Below, piece by piece: positions 22,758-34,029 of a stretch of 64,000 bases of DNA. The notes beneath the pieces are model-generated. The model ran no database searches. It saw nothing but the letters and a program-made list of their open reading frames with translations, and was not told where the DNA came from. Location: contig NZ_SRPE01000003.1 of assembly GCF_004785645.1 (NCBI RefSeq), forward strand, positions 310,001 through 374,000, given 5' to 3'. Made by a program: the position numbers and the translations under genes. How positions within the stretch are numbered: the stretch's first letter is position 1; every line of letters starts with the position of its first letter. Origin of the DNA: Empedobacter tilapiae (GTDB lineage: Bacteria > Bacteroidota > Bacteroidia > Flavobacteriales > Weeksellaceae).

Positions 22758-25700
22758 TGAAGATTCATAACGAACCAAAAACTATTCGTAAAGGCTCTAC
22801 TATAGCAGCTTTGTGTTTCCTTTTTGTGATGGGAAGTATGAGCGATGTTAAAGCTCAAGAAACGGATACACTGAAGTTTCCTATTCGAGATCAAAAAGGT
22901 GGATTGTTTTTAGATAATCAAATAAAATACGATGTACAATATGATGCGATAAAGCGTCAGTATATTCTATATCCTCAAATTGGAACAAGTTTAGTTTCAG
23001 AACCGATTTATTTGACACGTCAAGAATATTTGACATTGGTTCAGAATCAAGACATGAAAAATTATTTTCGAACTAAATCTCAAACAAATGATCAGTTTTA
23101 TCGTGAACAACGTTTTGGAGATAAAGAAGGAAAAAAAGAAGGAAGTATTTTACCAAGTTTTAGAGTAAAATCTAAAGCCTTTGAAACGATATTTGGAGGT
23201 TCAGAAATTTCATTAATACCACAAGGTTATGCAAGTTTAGATTTAGGAGTTTTCTTACAAAAGATAGACAATCCAATGCTATTACCTCAAAATCGTCAAA
23301 CTCTTACAATGGATCTTAACCAACGTATGCAGTTGAGTATTTTAGGAAAAGTTGGAGAAAATCTTCAAATGAAAGTGAACTATGATACACAAGCTGGTTT
23401 TGGTTTTGAGAATCAAATGAAACTTCAATGGAGAAAAGCTTTAGGAAATAAACTTGATCCGTTTGGTGGTGAAGATGATATTTTACAGAATATAGAAGTA
23501 GGTAATATTTCAATGCCATTAAGTACTTCATTAATTACTGGAGCACAATCTCTTTTTGGAGTTCGTACCGATCTTAAGTTTGGACGTACTAATGTCTCTG
23601 CAGTATTTTCTGAACAACGTTCTGAATCTAAGAATATAGTTGTACAAGGAGGTGGTGTGATGACTGATTTTAAAGTTGCTGCTGAAAAGTATGAATATAA
23701 CCGACACTTCTTCCTAGGTCAATACTTCAGAAATAGTTATGATACAGCTTTGAAGAATTATCCTGCGATAAATAGTAATATTAATATTCAGCGAATAGAA
23801 GTTTGGAAAGTTGATAAATCCGGAGGAAATCAACAAAATAGACGTTCTATTATAGCATTAAGAGATATTGCAGAAAGCAATTCAGTTCCACAAAATGGAA
23901 GTAATAGATTATTTAAAAATATTTTAGATAAAGAGTTTACAAAGATTAGTGACGCCAGAAGCTTTTTAAATACATATGAATTTAATGGAGTACAATTTCA
24001 GGACGGTGAAAACTTTATTGTCAACGAAAATGTACGAAAATTAGATGCTTCAGAATTTACTTTTTACCCAAAATTAGGATACATTTCCTTGAATACTCCG
24101 TTAGTTGATGGAGAAGATTTATTAGCAGTATCATTTCAATATACATTAAGCACAGACCCTAATACATTATATACAGTAGGGCAAATGTCTGATGAAACAG
24201 ATAAACCAATTATTGCGAAATTAATCAAACCAAATTCTGCTGTAAACGTGGCTTCACCAATGTGGGATTTGATGATGAAAAATATTTATTCGTTAAATGC
24301 TTATGGTGTTTCGAATGAAGATTTTATGTTAAATATTAACTTCAAGGATAACGGAGAACAATCTTCAGGAAAATTAAATTATTTGCCAAATTCTGCTGTA
24401 TCAGAACAATCGTTATTACAGGTACTGAATATGGATAGATTAAATTCTAACGGACAATTGCAGCAAAATACAGAAAATGGTAAAACATTTTATGGAGATG
24501 GTTTGTTCGATTTTCAATCAGGAATTACAATTGATACAGAAAGAGGAAATATAATCTTTACTTCGGTAGAACCTTTTGGTAAATATCTGAGTAATAAATT
24601 ACAAGGTCAAAACGAAGAATATGTCTTTAATCAAATTTATCGTCAATTACCAAATACATTGCCTGGTGAAAAATTAGCAAATCGCTATACTTTAGAAGGT
24701 CGTTACAAAGGAACTGTTTCAGATGGTATTCCTTTGGGAGCTTTCAATGTACCACAAGGATCTGTAAAAGTTACTTCTGGAGGAGCAATATTAACAGAAG
24801 GAGTTGATTATACAGTTGATTATCAGTTAGGTAGAGTGAAAATCATCAACGAACAATTGAAAAACTCTGGAGCTCCAATTAATGTAGCGTTAGAAAATCA
24901 ATCAACATTTAATTTACAGAAAAAACGTTTCATGGGAATTAATGTTGAACATAAATTTAATGATAAATTTATGTTAGGTGGAACATTAATTAATTACCAA
25001 GAACGTCCAGTTACTCAAAAAACACAATTTGGTTCAGAACCTGTTAATAATACAATTTTTGGACTTAATACACAATATAACTCAGAAGCTGAGTGGTTAA
25101 CTCGTTTAACAAACAAAATACCTGGAATCAAAACAGATCAAATGTCGAACATTAGTGTTCAAGCAGAAGCTGCTTATTTGATGCCAGGAATAAACAAAGT
25201 TACAGGAGGTTACTCTTATATAGACGATTTTGAAGATGCTCAATCTCGTATAAGTTTATTAGATGTAGGTTCATGGAAATTTGGTTCAACTCCAGGAAAA
25301 CCTGCTGGATATTCAGCTTCAGGATCTCATCCTTTCTTTCCTAATGGAATGAAAAATAATGATTTGTCTTTTAACAATGGTCGTCGTATGTTATCATGGT
25401 ATACAATTGATCCTCGCTTTTATGGAATGGGAGGAGGAGCTCCTTTAACAGATCAACAAATGTCTACACATATGGCTCGTCGAGTAAAGTTGAGAGAACT
25501 TTTTGATCAGCGAGATGTTATGGCAGGAACCAATTCTTATATCAGTACTTTAGATATGACTTTTTATCCTCAAGAAAGAGGTCCATATAATGTTAATCCT
25601 AATTCAACTGATACTAAAAGTTGGGGAGCTATGATGCGACCTATTTCTGTATCTAACTTAAAAGATTCGAATGTAGAATATATCGAGTTTTGGATGATGG

Positions 25701-28700
25701 ATCCTTATGCAGATGGAAAAGGAGGAGAAGGAGAGTTATTGGTCCATTTAGGTAATGTTTCGGAGGATGTCTTGAAAGATGGCGAAATGATGTACGAAAA
25801 TGGATTGCCTCATTCTAGTAATGGGGTTCAAGTTGTTGAATCAAAATGGGGTAAAACACCTCAATTAAATCCTATCTTATATGCTTTTGATACGGATGGA
25901 GCAGCTCGTAAACAACAAGATTTAGGATATAATGGTCTGACGGATAATGAAGAAGCACAATATTATGGCATTACGAGTAATAATTTAGTCACAGGAGAAT
26001 TAGATCCAGCAAATGATAATTATTTATTTTTCCTAGATGATCGTTTTAGAGGAGCTTCTATAGGAAACACAGTTCAAGATCGTTACCGTTATTTTAGAAA
26101 TCCACAAGGAAATAATTCAACAGATAATCCTTTACATGCTTCATCTTTGGTTCCAGATACAGAAGATATTAATGGAGATTTTAATTTAGATCAAACAGAG
26201 AATTATAATCAATATACATTAAAAATTGATCGTCAAAGCTTAGAAGACCCGAATAATAAATATATTGTAGGAAGAAAAGAGGTTGATGGAGAATTTCCTG
26301 ATAAAAGCAAACATAAAGTAAAATGGTATCAAGTTCGTATTCCAGTTGATAACTATGATTTAGATATTGATGGAGATGGAGTTGAAGAATTGAATAATAC
26401 TACATCTATTTCTCAAGCTGAAAGTGTTTTGACAGCAGCCCGTTTTATGCGTATGGTAATGAGAGGTTTTGAGGAAGAAACAACACTTCGCTTCGGAACT
26501 TTTGATTTAGTTCGTTCAGAATGGCGTCGTTATACAAAAAATATATATCCTTCTATGGCTGGAGGAAGTCAAGAAGGAGTTGACGAAGATAAAAATATTG
26601 ATGATTTAGAAGTAGGAGAAGTAAGTGTAGAACGTAATGGTACAGATCGTCCACGTTACATGATGCCGCCAGGAGTTTATAGAGAGCAAACACAAGGAGC
26701 TACTGGATATCAATCTCAGAATGAAGCTTCAATGACATTAAAAGCTAAATTCAAACCAGGAAGTACATCAAAAGCCATTTTCAAGAATACTAATTTAGAT
26801 TTGAGAAGATACAAGAAAATGCAAATGTTTGTATCTGCACAGAACTTATTAGATAGAACATCTAATGCAATAGATAATGGTACAAAATTATTTATCCGTT
26901 TAGGTAGTGATTATACTGACAACTATTACGAGTATGAAATGCCTTTGAAATATACACCTCAAAGTTCAACAACAGAAAGTACAGTTTGGCCAGATGAGAA
27001 CTTTATTGATCTTACAACTGATTTATTTACAGATGCTAAAAAACAAAGAGATACAGACGGATTTAGTACATTACGGCGTTTTAATTATGCATTTGATCAA
27101 GAAAATCCAAATAAAACTGTTTATGTAAAAGGGCGCCCAACACTTGGAAACGTTTCTTCGATTATGATCGGAGTACGTAATACTTCTGGTTCTATGGAAA
27201 AAGAAGTGTTACTTTGGGTGAATGAACTTCGTTTAAGTGAAATTGATAATAAAGGTGGATATGCCGCAGCAGCAAATGTTCAATTCAATTTAGGTGACTT
27301 TGCAAATGTGCAAGTTTCTGGAAGTACAAGTTCAGTTGGTTTTGGAGCAATAGATCAAGGGCCAGCTAATCGTAATCAAGATGAGTCGTTACAATATGCC
27401 TTGAATGCACAATTAAAATTAGACAAATTCTTACCGAAGAAATGGGGAATGGAAATTCCGTTCGATTTTACAATTCAAGAGAGTTTTGTTGATCCAAAAT
27501 ATAATCCTTTAGATAATGATATTATTTTTGATGAAGCGCCTAATAAAGCTGAATTAGAGAAAGTTGTAAGAACATATACTCAGTTCAAAAGTTTTGCATT
27601 CAATAACATTCGTAAAGTAAGAGCAACAAATCGTAATAATCCTGTTCGATTCTACGATCCTTCGAACTTCTCATTGTCAATGATGTATTCAGATAATTAT
27701 TACCGAGATATTTACACTCAGTACAATGTTAATCAACAACTTAGAGCTTCGTTGAATTATACTTATGGTTTTAAAGGAAAATCTTATGAACCATTCAAGA
27801 ATTGGAGAACGGTTCAACCAAAAGAAGAGTCAAGTAAATACTTACAATTTATACGAGAGTTTAATATTAATCCTTTACCAACACGTTTCTCTTTCCGTAC
27901 AGAAATTGCACGTACATATAGTGAGAGACAGTACCGTGATATTAGCCAATATTTAGGAGGAGGCTCTTCGAGTTTAATTCGCCCTACTTATAGTAACAAT
28001 TTCTTATTTAATTGGCAATATAACTTAGGATTTGATTTAACAAAGTCATTGAGATTAGATTTAACATCTTCTACAATGACGTTGAATGATGGAACAACTT
28101 TCCAACAAGCGAATCAAAATTTGATTTGGCAGAATATGTTTACAATTGGGCGTCCTGTTCAATACGATCAACAATTTCAGGCAAATTATAAATTGCCACT
28201 AAAATTCTTCCCGTATTTAAGTTGGATGAATATAGAGGCAGGTTTTACGTCTAACTATAACTGGATAGCAACAGCAACAGCATATCGAAACTTTGAAACA
28301 GAAGTTATTAATCCTGATGGATCGATTACAATGCGAGACGCTAATTTAGGGAAAGGAACAGCTCAAAATTCCAATTCAATTAATTTGATAGGTGATCTTG
28401 ATTTTACAAGATTTTATCCAGAGTTTAAAGGATACAAACGTTTTGATTCTATTCTGAAAGGTCGCCGACAAGAGATTGATTCTTTGAATACAGCGTATGC
28501 AAATTTATTCTCGAAAAAACGTCGTACAAATAAAAAATCAGCATATAAATTCAAACATAAGTTTACTGCAAAAGATTATGGTTGGATGGTCTTATCATCT
28601 TTAAAACGCGCTAATTTTACATATAATCAAAGAAATGGAGCTGTAATTCCAGGATTGTTATATGAGCCAGGATTCTTTGGTGTAGATGGTAAAAATGGAC

Positions 28701-30025
28701 CAACTTTAGGGTTTGTCTACGGTACTCAATTCGATATAAAAAGACAGTTAATAGAAAGAGGATTAATTGTTAATGATGAATTGATGACAGATGCTTATCA
28801 AGTTACAAAAGGAACTGACTTTAATGCAACAGCATTAGTAGAACCAATTCCAGATTTACGAATTGATTTAAATGCAAAACGCACAAAAGATCGTCGTATT
28901 TATCATTCAGGATTCAATTGGTATAGAAAGGAGACTGAGTACGGAACGGAAGTTGTTAATGAATATTTTCAACCAAATCGTTATATTGATGATTTAGCAA
29001 ATCTTAATATTTCTACCATTAATATTAAAACAGCTTTTAAGAATGGAGATGCGATTTTTGATCAGTTTATTGAGAATACAAGAGTAATTTCTGATCGATT
29101 AGGTAGAAATAATGCTAGAAAAAATAATATAAAAGAAGAAGATATTCCAAAATTAATAGATAAAATGGGATATTTTGAAGGATTTAGTGAAAAAAGTTCA
29201 GATGTACTTTTACCAGCTTTCTTGTCAGCTGTACAAGGAAAAGATGCAAATGGATATAAATTAGGATACAATAGGTCTATTCCGATTCCAAACTGGAGAG
29301 TAACATATACAGGATTGAAATCAATACCTATTGTAAATAAATATTTTGATAACGTAGAAGTTTCAAGTGCATATAACTCTACTTATACAGCGTCAGGAGT
29401 ACAATCTAATCCAAACTATATGTTAGACGCTGGAGTTATTAATGGAGGAACAGTGACAGGAAAAGATAGTAATGGAAATTTATATACCAGAAATTTATAT
29501 GGAGCTGTAACCATGATCGAATCTTTTTCGCCTTTATTAGGAGTTGATTTAACTTTCCGTAATAGTATGCAGTTACGAGCTCAATATAATAGAGATCGCT
29601 TACTATCTTTAAGTACAACAAATTATACGTATACAGAAGATTATGGGTCTGAGTATATTGTAGGATTTGGTTATATTTTTAAAGATTTCAAAATGAAGGT
29701 TCGTTACCAAGGAAGTCAAAAAACAATTAAAGGAGATTTAAATATACGAGGAGATTTCTCATTCAGAGATAATCAAACAACAATTAGGAAAATTGTTTAT
29801 AAATATGATGATCTTGGTACTCCTATTGGTGTAACTGGAGATTCTCAAATTACAGGTGGACAACGAATTATGACGTTTAAATTAACAGCAGATTATAACG
29901 TTAGTAAAAACTTGAATGTGAGATTCTATTGGGATCAGATGATGAGTAAATATAAAATTTCAACAGCTTTTCCAATTTCTCAAATTCGTGCCGGATTTAG
30001 TGCTACCTTTACATTCGGAAATTAA
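22757..30025 (+). CDS. sprA: T9SS outer-membrane translocon SprA (Sov)
   Basis: A 2422-residue protein, the size expected for SprA/Sov, the 36-strand beta-barrel that forms the type IX secretion pore. The N-terminus is [35 protein letters not shown] with a late signal peptide. Near the N-terminus it has the repeated [18 protein letters not shown] region and [24 protein letters not shown]; it ends with barrel strands ([15 protein letters not shown]). It exports proteins bearing C-terminal sorting domains, such as those at 8251-9138 and 54145-56106. Its ATG overlaps the ruvA stop; gcvH follows 20 bases later. Confidence 0.97.
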   Translation: MKIHNEPKTIRKGSTIAALCFLFVMGSMSDVKAQETDTLKFPIRDQKGGLFLDNQIKYDVQYDAIKRQYILYPQIGTSLVSEPIYLTRQEYLTLVQNQDMKNYFRTKSQTNDQFYREQRFGDKEGKKEGSILPSFRVKSKAFETIFGGSEISLIPQGYASLDLGVFLQKIDNPMLLPQNRQTLTMDLNQRMQLSILGKVGENLQMKVNYDTQAGFGFENQMKLQWRKALGNKLDPFGGEDDILQNIEVGNISMPLSTSLITGAQSLFGVRTDLKFGRTNVSAVFSEQRSESKNIVVQGGGVMTDFKVAAEKYEYNRHFFLGQYFRNSYDTALKNYPAINSNINIQRIEVWKVDKSGGNQQNRRSIIALRDIAESNSVPQNGSNRLFKNILDKEFTKISDARSFLNTYEFNGVQFQDGENFIVNENVRKLDASEFTFYPKLGYISLNTPLVDGEDLLAVSFQYTLSTDPNTLYTVGQMSDETDKPIIAKLIKPNSAVNVASPMWDLMMKNIYSLNAYGVSNEDFMLNINFKDNGEQSSGKLNYLPNSAVSEQSLLQVLNMDRLNSNGQLQQNTENGKTFYGDGLFDFQSGITIDTERGNIIFTSVEPFGKYLSNKLQGQNEEYVFNQIYRQLPNTLPGEKLANRYTLEGRYKGTVSDGIPLGAFNVPQGSVKVTSGGAILTEGVDYTVDYQLGRVKIINEQLKNSGAPINVALENQSTFNLQKKRFMGINVEHKFNDKFMLGGTLINYQERPVTQKTQFGSEPVNNTIFGLNTQYNSEAEWLTRLTNKIPGIKTDQMSNISVQAEAAYLMPGINKVTGGYSYIDDFEDAQSRISLLDVGSWKFGSTPGKPAGYSASGSHPFFPNGMKNNDLSFNNGRRMLSWYTIDPRFYGMGGGAPLTDQQMSTHMARRVKLRELFDQRDVMAGTNSYISTLDMTFYPQERGPYNVNPNSTDTKSWGAMMRPISVSNLKDSNVEYIEFWMMDPYADGKGGEGELLVHLGNVSEDVLKDGEMMYENGLPHSSNGVQVVESKWGKTPQLNPILYAFDTDGAARKQQDLGYNGLTDNEEAQYYGITSNNLVTGELDPANDNYLFFLDDRFRGASIGNTVQDRYRYFRNPQGNNSTDNPLHASSLVPDTEDINGDFNLDQTENYNQYTLKIDRQSLEDPNNKYIVGRKEVDGEFPDKSKHKVKWYQVRIPVDNYDLDIDGDGVEELNNTTSISQAESVLTAARFMRMVMRGFEEETTLRFGTFDLVRSEWRRYTKNIYPSMAGGSQEGVDEDKNIDDLEVGEVSVERNGTDRPRYMMPPGVYREQTQGATGYQSQNEASMTLKAKFKPGSTSKAIFKNTNLDLRRYKKMQMFVSAQNLLDRTSNAIDNGTKLFIRLGSDYTDNYYEYEMPLKYTPQSSTTESTVWPDENFIDLTTDLFTDAKKQRDTDGFSTLRRFNYAFDQENPNKTVYVKGRPTLGNVSSIMIGVRNTSGSMEKEVLLWVNELRLSEIDNKGGYAAAANVQFNLGDFANVQVSGSTSSVGFGAIDQGPANRNQDESLQYALNAQLKLDKFLPKKWGMEIPFDFTIQESFVDPKYNPLDNDIIFDEAPNKAELEKVVRTYTQFKSFAFNNIRKVRATNRNNPVRFYDPSNFSLSMMYSDNYYRDIYTQYNVNQQLRASLNYTYGFKGKSYEPFKNWRTVQPKEESSKYLQFIREFNINPLPTRFSFRTEIARTYSERQYRDISQYLGGGSSSLIRPTYSNNFLFNWQYNLGFDLTKSLRLDLTSSTMTLNDGTTFQQANQNLIWQNMFTIGRPVQYDQQFQANYKLPLKFFPYLSWMNIEAGFTSNYNWIATATAYRNFETEVINPDGSITMRDANLGKGTAQNSNSINLIGDLDFTRFYPEFKGYKRFDSILKGRRQEIDSLNTAYANLFSKKRRTNKKSAYKFKHKFTAKDYGWMVLSSLKRANFTYNQRNGAVIPGLLYEPGFFGVDGKNGPTLGFVYGTQFDIKRQLIERGLIVNDELMTDAYQVTKGTDFNATALVEPIPDLRIDLNAKRTKDRRIYHSGFNWYRKETEYGTEVVNEYFQPNRYIDDLANLNISTINIKTAFKNGDAIFDQFIENTRVISDRLGRNNARKNNIKEEDIPKLIDKMGYFEGFSEKSSDVLLPAFLSAVQGKDANGYKLGYNRSIPIPNWRVTYTGLKSIPIVNKYFDNVEVSSAYNSTYTASGVQSNPNYMLDAGVINGGTVTGKDSNGNLYTRNLYGAVTMIESFSPLLGVDLTFRNSMQLRAQYNRDRLLSLSTTNYTYTEDYGSEYIVGFGYIFKDFKMKVRYQGSQKTIKGDLNIRGDFSFRDNQTTIRKIVYKYDDLGTPIGVTGDSQITGGQRIMTFKLTADYNVSKNLNVRFYWDQMMSKYKISTAFPISQIRAGFSATFTFGN

Positions 30026-30045
30026 AAAACAATAAAACAAACATT

Positions 30046-30426
30046 ATGAGCATTCCAAACAATTTAAAGTACAGTAAAGATCACGAGTGGATTTCTGTAG
30101 AAGGAGACGTAGCAACAATCGGTATTACAGCTTTCGCACAAGGAGAGTTAGGAGATATCGTTTATGTTGATGTAGAAACTGAAGGAGAAACATTAGGTCA
30201 AGAAGAAGTATTTGGAACAGTAGAAGCAGTAAAAACAGTTTCTGATTTATTTATGCCAATTAGCGGTGAAGTAGTAGAATTTAACACTGAATTAGAAGGT
30301 GAGCCAGAATTAATCAACACTGATCCTTATGGAAAAGGGTGGATTATCAAAGTAAAAGTTGAAGACGCGTCTCAATTAGATTCTTTATTAGATGCAGCTG
30401 CTTACGGAGAATTAATCGGTGCATAA
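30046..30426 (+). CDS. gcvH: Glycine cleavage system H protein
   Basis: 126 residues, standard length. The lipoyl-lysine is Lys63 in [15 protein letters not shown]; the protein starts with the typical [20 protein letters not shown]. It shuttles the methylamine group between the P, T and L proteins. The gcvT/gcvP partners are not in the window. It lies between sprA and a vanZ-like gene, whose GTG start overlaps its 3' end by 8 bases. Confidence 0.96.
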   Translation: MSIPNNLKYSKDHEWISVEGDVATIGITAFAQGELGDIVYVDVETEGETLGQEEVFGTVEAVKTVSDLFMPISGEVVEFNTELEGEPELINTDPYGKGWIIKVKVEDASQLDSLLDAAAYGELIGA

Positions 30427-30799
30427 GACAAAAAAAATAATATTCTTTGCATATGTAACGTTGGTATTTTACCTGACGCTACTTCCACAAGAAAATTTCT
30501 CGAAATTAAGTACAATAAGAGAATTAGGAATCTTTTTTGAGATCGATAATTTTGATAAAGTTGTACACTGTGGAATGTTTGGAATGATGACGATTTTGTT
30601 ATTTATAGCATACAAAATAAGAAACCTACGCTTGATGATTATTCCGTTTTTAGTAAGTTTTCTCATTGAAATTTTACAAGGCGTTTTAACATCTTTGCAT
30701 CGTAGTTTTGATTTTGTCGATTTAATGGCAAACTTATCGGGAATCGCCCTCGCATATATCGCAATAACTTATTATTTACAACATAAAAAAACTCAGTAG
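30419..30799 (+). CDS. VanZ-like small membrane protein
   Basis: 126 residues with four hydrophobic segments and the family features [28 protein letters not shown] and [25 protein letters not shown]. The VanZ family is widespread; a general function is not known apart from low-level teicoplanin resistance in enterococci. The GTG start at 30419 overlaps gcvH, an order common in Flavobacteriia, and it is followed by a terminator. Confidence 0.8.
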   Translation: MHKTKKIIFFAYVTLVFYLTLLPQENFSKLSTIRELGIFFEIDNFDKVVHCGMFGMMTILLFIAYKIRNLRLMIIPFLVSFLIEILQGVLTSLHRSFDFVDLMANLSGIALAYIAITYYLQHKKTQ

Positions 30800-30822
30800 T
30801 ATTACTGAGTTTTTTGTTTTAA
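30785..30822. terminator. Terminator after the VanZ-like gene
   Basis: ACTCAGTA (30791-30798) pairs with TACTGAGT (30803-30810), with A-rich and T-rich flanks. It may also serve the methyltransferase remnant on the minus strand. Confidence 0.85.
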
Positions 30823-30829
30823 TCTATAA

Positions 30830-31631
30830 TCAATTTTTCTTTTTCGCTACAATAGAGTAAACCATAGGAATTTTATTTTCTAAATGTTTTATTCTGTACT
30901 TTTTAGGCTCAAACTCGAATGTTTTGTTGAAGCAATTATATGGAGAATAGTCATATTCTTGAAATTGTTTAAGTTCCATACCATTATCAATTAAACTAGT
31001 TATAACTTCACTCATACTATGATTCCAAGTCACATAAGATTGTGAAATATCAGCGTTTCTGTCAGCATATGTTCCGTTTTCAGTTTCTATAATTGATTCA
31101 ACATTAAAGTAATTATAACCTATTTTATCAAAGTTATCATCAAACATCCAAACTACAGGATGAAATTCAGCAAAAACAAATTTTCCGTTAGGTTTTAGAA
31201 ATTTAGAAATTAATTTCCCCCATTGATCTAAATCTGGTAACCAAGTTATAGTTCCATAACTTGTAAAAACGATGTCGAATTGTTTATCTAAATGATTTTC
31301 TATATCATACAAATCACAGCAAATAAATTCAGCAGTTGAATTCGTATCAATTGCAATTTTTCGAGCACTTTCAATTGCTTTGTCAGATAAATCAATACCT
31401 AACATTTGCACCTAATCTATTAAGAGAGATTGTGTCTTGTCCAAAATGGCATTGTAAATGTAAAATGGATTTTCCTTTTATATCTCCTAATAAATCTAAT
31501 TCAATTGAGTTTAGAGATGTTGCCCCTTTTATAAATTCTTCAAGATTATAAAAATCAGATTTCAAGTGTGCTTCGGTTCTATTATTCCAAGATTGTTTAT
31601 TGATTTCTATATAGTTTGTTTCAGGTGTCAT
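30830..31631 (-). pseudogene. Class I SAM-dependent methyltransferase broken by a frameshift
   Basis: Two frames together form one methyltransferase. The upstream part (from ATG at 31631) reads MTPETNYIEINKQSWNNRTE and runs to SILHLQCHFGQDTISLNRLGANV, then ends at TGA (31392-31394). The rest of motif I continues in another frame as GIDLSDKAIESARKIA to the stop at 30830. The break is at about 31398-31403, where GTT-A-GGT stands in place of GTT-Ann-GGT, equal to a 2-base loss (or 1-base gain). Downstream motifs (FDIVFTSYGTITWLPDL, KPNGKFVFAEFHPVVWMF) are intact, so the event is recent or a sequencing error. Substrate unknown. Confidence 0.82.
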
Positions 31632-31646
31632 TATTTAATATTTTAG

Positions 31647-32441
31647 TTATTTCATCAATTCCTCAGGAATATCACAAATCGGAATTGGAACCATCTTGTG
31701 TTGGTTAATACGATTTAATCTCGAATAAATCTCGAAAACTTCTTTTTCTCTTCCTTCAAATTTATCTGCAGTTTTTCCATCTTCTTTTGCTCTCATCGCC
31801 CATTCCAATTCATCGTAATTTGCTCCCAATTGATCTTCATCCGAACGATCATCACCAAACAAACCATCGGTTGGTTTTGCTTTTTGAATATCTGTATTAA
31901 TACCTAAAAACTCAGCAATTTTATATACTTCCGATTTCATCAAATCAGCAATAGGACTAAGATCTACACCGCCATCACCATATTTTGTATAAAAACCAAC
32001 ACCAAAATCTTCAACTTTATTTCCAGTTCCAGCCACCAAATAATTATGCAAACCAGCAAAATAATAAAGTGTTGTCATACGCAAACGAGAACGTGTATTA
32101 GCCAAAGCTAAATTCACTTTATCCGTCGTATCAGTTTCTGGTAATGCAGAAACCATTGCATCAAAAGTTGAGGTTAAATTAACTTCTATTGAATCGATTG
32201 GCGAAGAAAATTTATTATTTAACCATTCGATATGACGTTTTGCTCTATCTGCTTGATTTTTTTCTTGATGAATAGGCATTTCCAAATTAAGCAAAGGATA
32301 ACCTGTCATCGCGCAAAGTGTAGAGGTTACCGCTGAATCAATTCCGCCCGAAATTCCAATTACAAAGCCTTTTTGGTGTGCTGTTTCCAAATAATCTTTC
32401 AACCAAGAAACAATATATTCTACAACTTTTTCAGTTTGCAT
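31647..32441 (-). CDS. nadE: NAD synthetase, ammonia-dependent
   Basis: 264 residues. The PP-loop SGGIDSAVTS (31-40) binds ATP; KVEDFGVGFYTKYGDGGVDLSPIADLMKSEVY carries the family signature; the C-terminus NQHKMVPIPI is typical. There is no glutaminase domain, so ammonia is the donor. It converts nicotinate adenine dinucleotide to NAD. It is divergent from gldB, the order conserved in many flavobacteria. Confidence 0.95.
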   Translation of the reverse strand: MQTEKVVEYIVSWLKDYLETAHQKGFVIGISGGIDSAVTSTLCAMTGYPLLNLEMPIHQEKNQADRAKRHIEWLNNKFSSPIDSIEVNLTSTFDAMVSALPETDTTDKVNLALANTRSRLRMTTLYYFAGLHNYLVAGTGNKVEDFGVGFYTKYGDGGVDLSPIADLMKSEVYKIAEFLGINTDIQKAKPTDGLFGDDRSDEDQLGANYDELEWAMRAKEDGKTADKFEGREKEVFEIYSRLNRINQHKMVPIPICDIPEELMK

Positions 32442-32458
32442 AATTTAATAATTTATTT

Positions 32459-32466
32459 CAAAGATA
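32459..32466 (-). promoter_or_regulatory. -7 element before nadE
   Basis: The minus strand reads TATCTTTG, fitting TAnnTTTG, 17 bases before the nadE start. Confidence 0.45.
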
Positions 32467-32489
32467 GCAGATTATGAAAAAAATTAGGG

Positions 32490-32522
32490 TTGAAAATACT
32501 ACCGATTATTTTACTATTTTTG
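32490..32522 (+). promoter_or_regulatory. Promoter before gldB
   Basis: TTG (32490-32492) and TATTTTTG (32515-32522) with a 22-base spacer; gldB starts 19 bases further. Confidence 0.55.
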
Positions 32523-32541
32523 TTAGCTAAATAATCAAGCA

Positions 32542-33591
32542 ATGAAATTTGTATATAGCTTAGCTTTTGCGAGTTTAATTTTATTTACTGCGTGCAAAAA
32601 AGAAAAATCATGGGAAGTGGATGTCAAAGAACAAAATGTTCAGTTAAATATTCATGATATTAGCCAAGACTTTTTTAACGATTCTATTTCTTTAGACACT
32701 TTGCGAAAAGATTATCCATTCTTTTTTGATGCAAAAACTGCGGATGATGTTTGGGAAAGTCAACGTCGTAATAAAGAAGAATTAAGTATTTATGGACAAT
32801 CGCGTAAGATTTTCGGAGATTTTAAAAATTTAAACCATACGTTAATCCCAATATTTCAACGCTATCAATTTTATTTTCCAGAATATAAAATTCCAACTAT
32901 TTATACTTATTCGTCAGGTTTACAAAATATAGATTATCCGGTTATGTTTAGTCAGCAATCTGGCTTGATGTTTATTGCGATGGATGCTTATTTGGGCGCA
33001 AAGAATAAATTATATGATAGCATTGGTGTAGAACGTTATTTGCGAACAAATTTAGATCTTAATCGTTTGCCATCTCAAGCAGTTGATGCAATTGCGAATG
33101 ATGTGGTTACATTTAGCCCAAGAAATCAATTATTTATTGATAAAATGATTTATGAAGGTAAGAAATTGATTTTGCAAGATGCATTGTTAACAGATACGCC
33201 GGACGAATATAAAGTTGGATATACACCAGAACAAATTCAGTGGTGTATTGATAATGAAGGTCAAATTTGGAACTTTTTTGTTGAACAAAATTATGTGTTC
33301 AGTTCAGATGCTTCTTTAGATAAACGCTTTTTAGTACTTAGCCCTTTCTCAAAATTTAATAATGAAATTGAGCAAGATTCTCCAGGAAGAATTGGAGCTT
33401 GGGTTGGTTTACAGATTATTCGTCAATATATAAAAGAGAATCCAAAGGTAGAATTGAAAACTTTATTAGATGATATGGATGGTCAAAAAATATTTAAAGA
33501 TTCTAAATATAAACCAGCTTTAGAAAGTAATAATTTAGCAAATTATACAACAAAAACAATTGATGGTAAAGTTTACCATTTTGTGAAATAA
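32542..33591 (+). CDS. gldB: Gliding motility lipoprotein GldB
   Basis: 349 residues, with a lipoprotein signal ending in LFTACKK (Cys18). The body matches GldB: DISQDFFNDSISLDTLRKDYPFFF, the stretch DYPVMFSQQSGLMFIAMDAYLG, and GRIGAWVGLQIIRQYIKENP. GldB is required for gliding in Flavobacterium johnsoniae and is kept in many non-gliding relatives; the fold is related to DUF2268-type peptidases. It is followed 17 bases later by gldC. Confidence 0.93.
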   Translation: MKFVYSLAFASLILFTACKKEKSWEVDVKEQNVQLNIHDISQDFFNDSISLDTLRKDYPFFFDAKTADDVWESQRRNKEELSIYGQSRKIFGDFKNLNHTLIPIFQRYQFYFPEYKIPTIYTYSSGLQNIDYPVMFSQQSGLMFIAMDAYLGAKNKLYDSIGVERYLRTNLDLNRLPSQAVDAIANDVVTFSPRNQLFIDKMIYEGKKLILQDALLTDTPDEYKVGYTPEQIQWCIDNEGQIWNFFVEQNYVFSSDASLDKRFLVLSPFSKFNNEIEQDSPGRIGAWVGLQIIRQYIKENPKVELKTLLDDMDGQKIFKDSKYKPALESNNLANYTTKTIDGKVYHFVK

Positions 33592-33608
33592 ACTAATAAT
33601 TAGAAGTT

Positions 33609-33935
33609 ATGAGAACAACAAATATTTCTGTAGAGATTGAATTGGACGAAAATCACGTACCAGAGAAAATGACTTGGAATGCTCCAGATGGTGGTATTAG
33701 TCATGAAGAGACAAAAGCAATGTTACTTTCTGTTTGGGATGATAAAGCAAAAGAAGCTTTGCGTATTGATTTGTGGACTAAAGAAATGACACAAGATGAT
33801 ATGAAACGTTTCTTTCATCAAATTTTAATTTCAATGTCAAGTTCTTACGAAAGAGCAACAGAAGAAAAAGATGTAGCAGAAAGAATTGCTGCTTTTGCAG
33901 AAGAATTCGCAATTGCTTCAAAAATTAAAGGTTAA
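33609..33935 (+). CDS. gldC: Gliding motility protein GldC
   Basis: 108 residues matching GldC: TTNISVEIELDENHVPEKMTWNAPDGG, AMLLSVWDDKAKEALRIDLWTKEM and FFHQILISMSSSYERAT. It is a small cytoplasmic protein of unknown mechanism; loss impairs gliding in model species. Second gene of the gldBC operon, ended by a terminator. Confidence 0.94.
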   Translation: MRTTNISVEIELDENHVPEKMTWNAPDGGISHEETKAMLLSVWDDKAKEALRIDLWTKEMTQDDMKRFFHQILISMSSSYERATEEKDVAERIAAFAEEFAIASKIKG

Positions 33936-33958
33936 TTTTCTGACCCAATAAAACTTTA

Positions 33959-34005
33959 AGTCGAATTCCGTAACATTTTAGTTAGAAATTCGACTTATTT
34001 TATAT
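33959..34005 (+). terminator. Terminator after gldC
   Basis: AAGTCGAATT (33959-33968) pairs with AATTCGACTT (33988-33997) across a 19-base loop, followed by ATTTTAT. Confidence 0.65.
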
Positions 34006-34029
34006 CTTTAATTTTCTGACGAATAGTTT

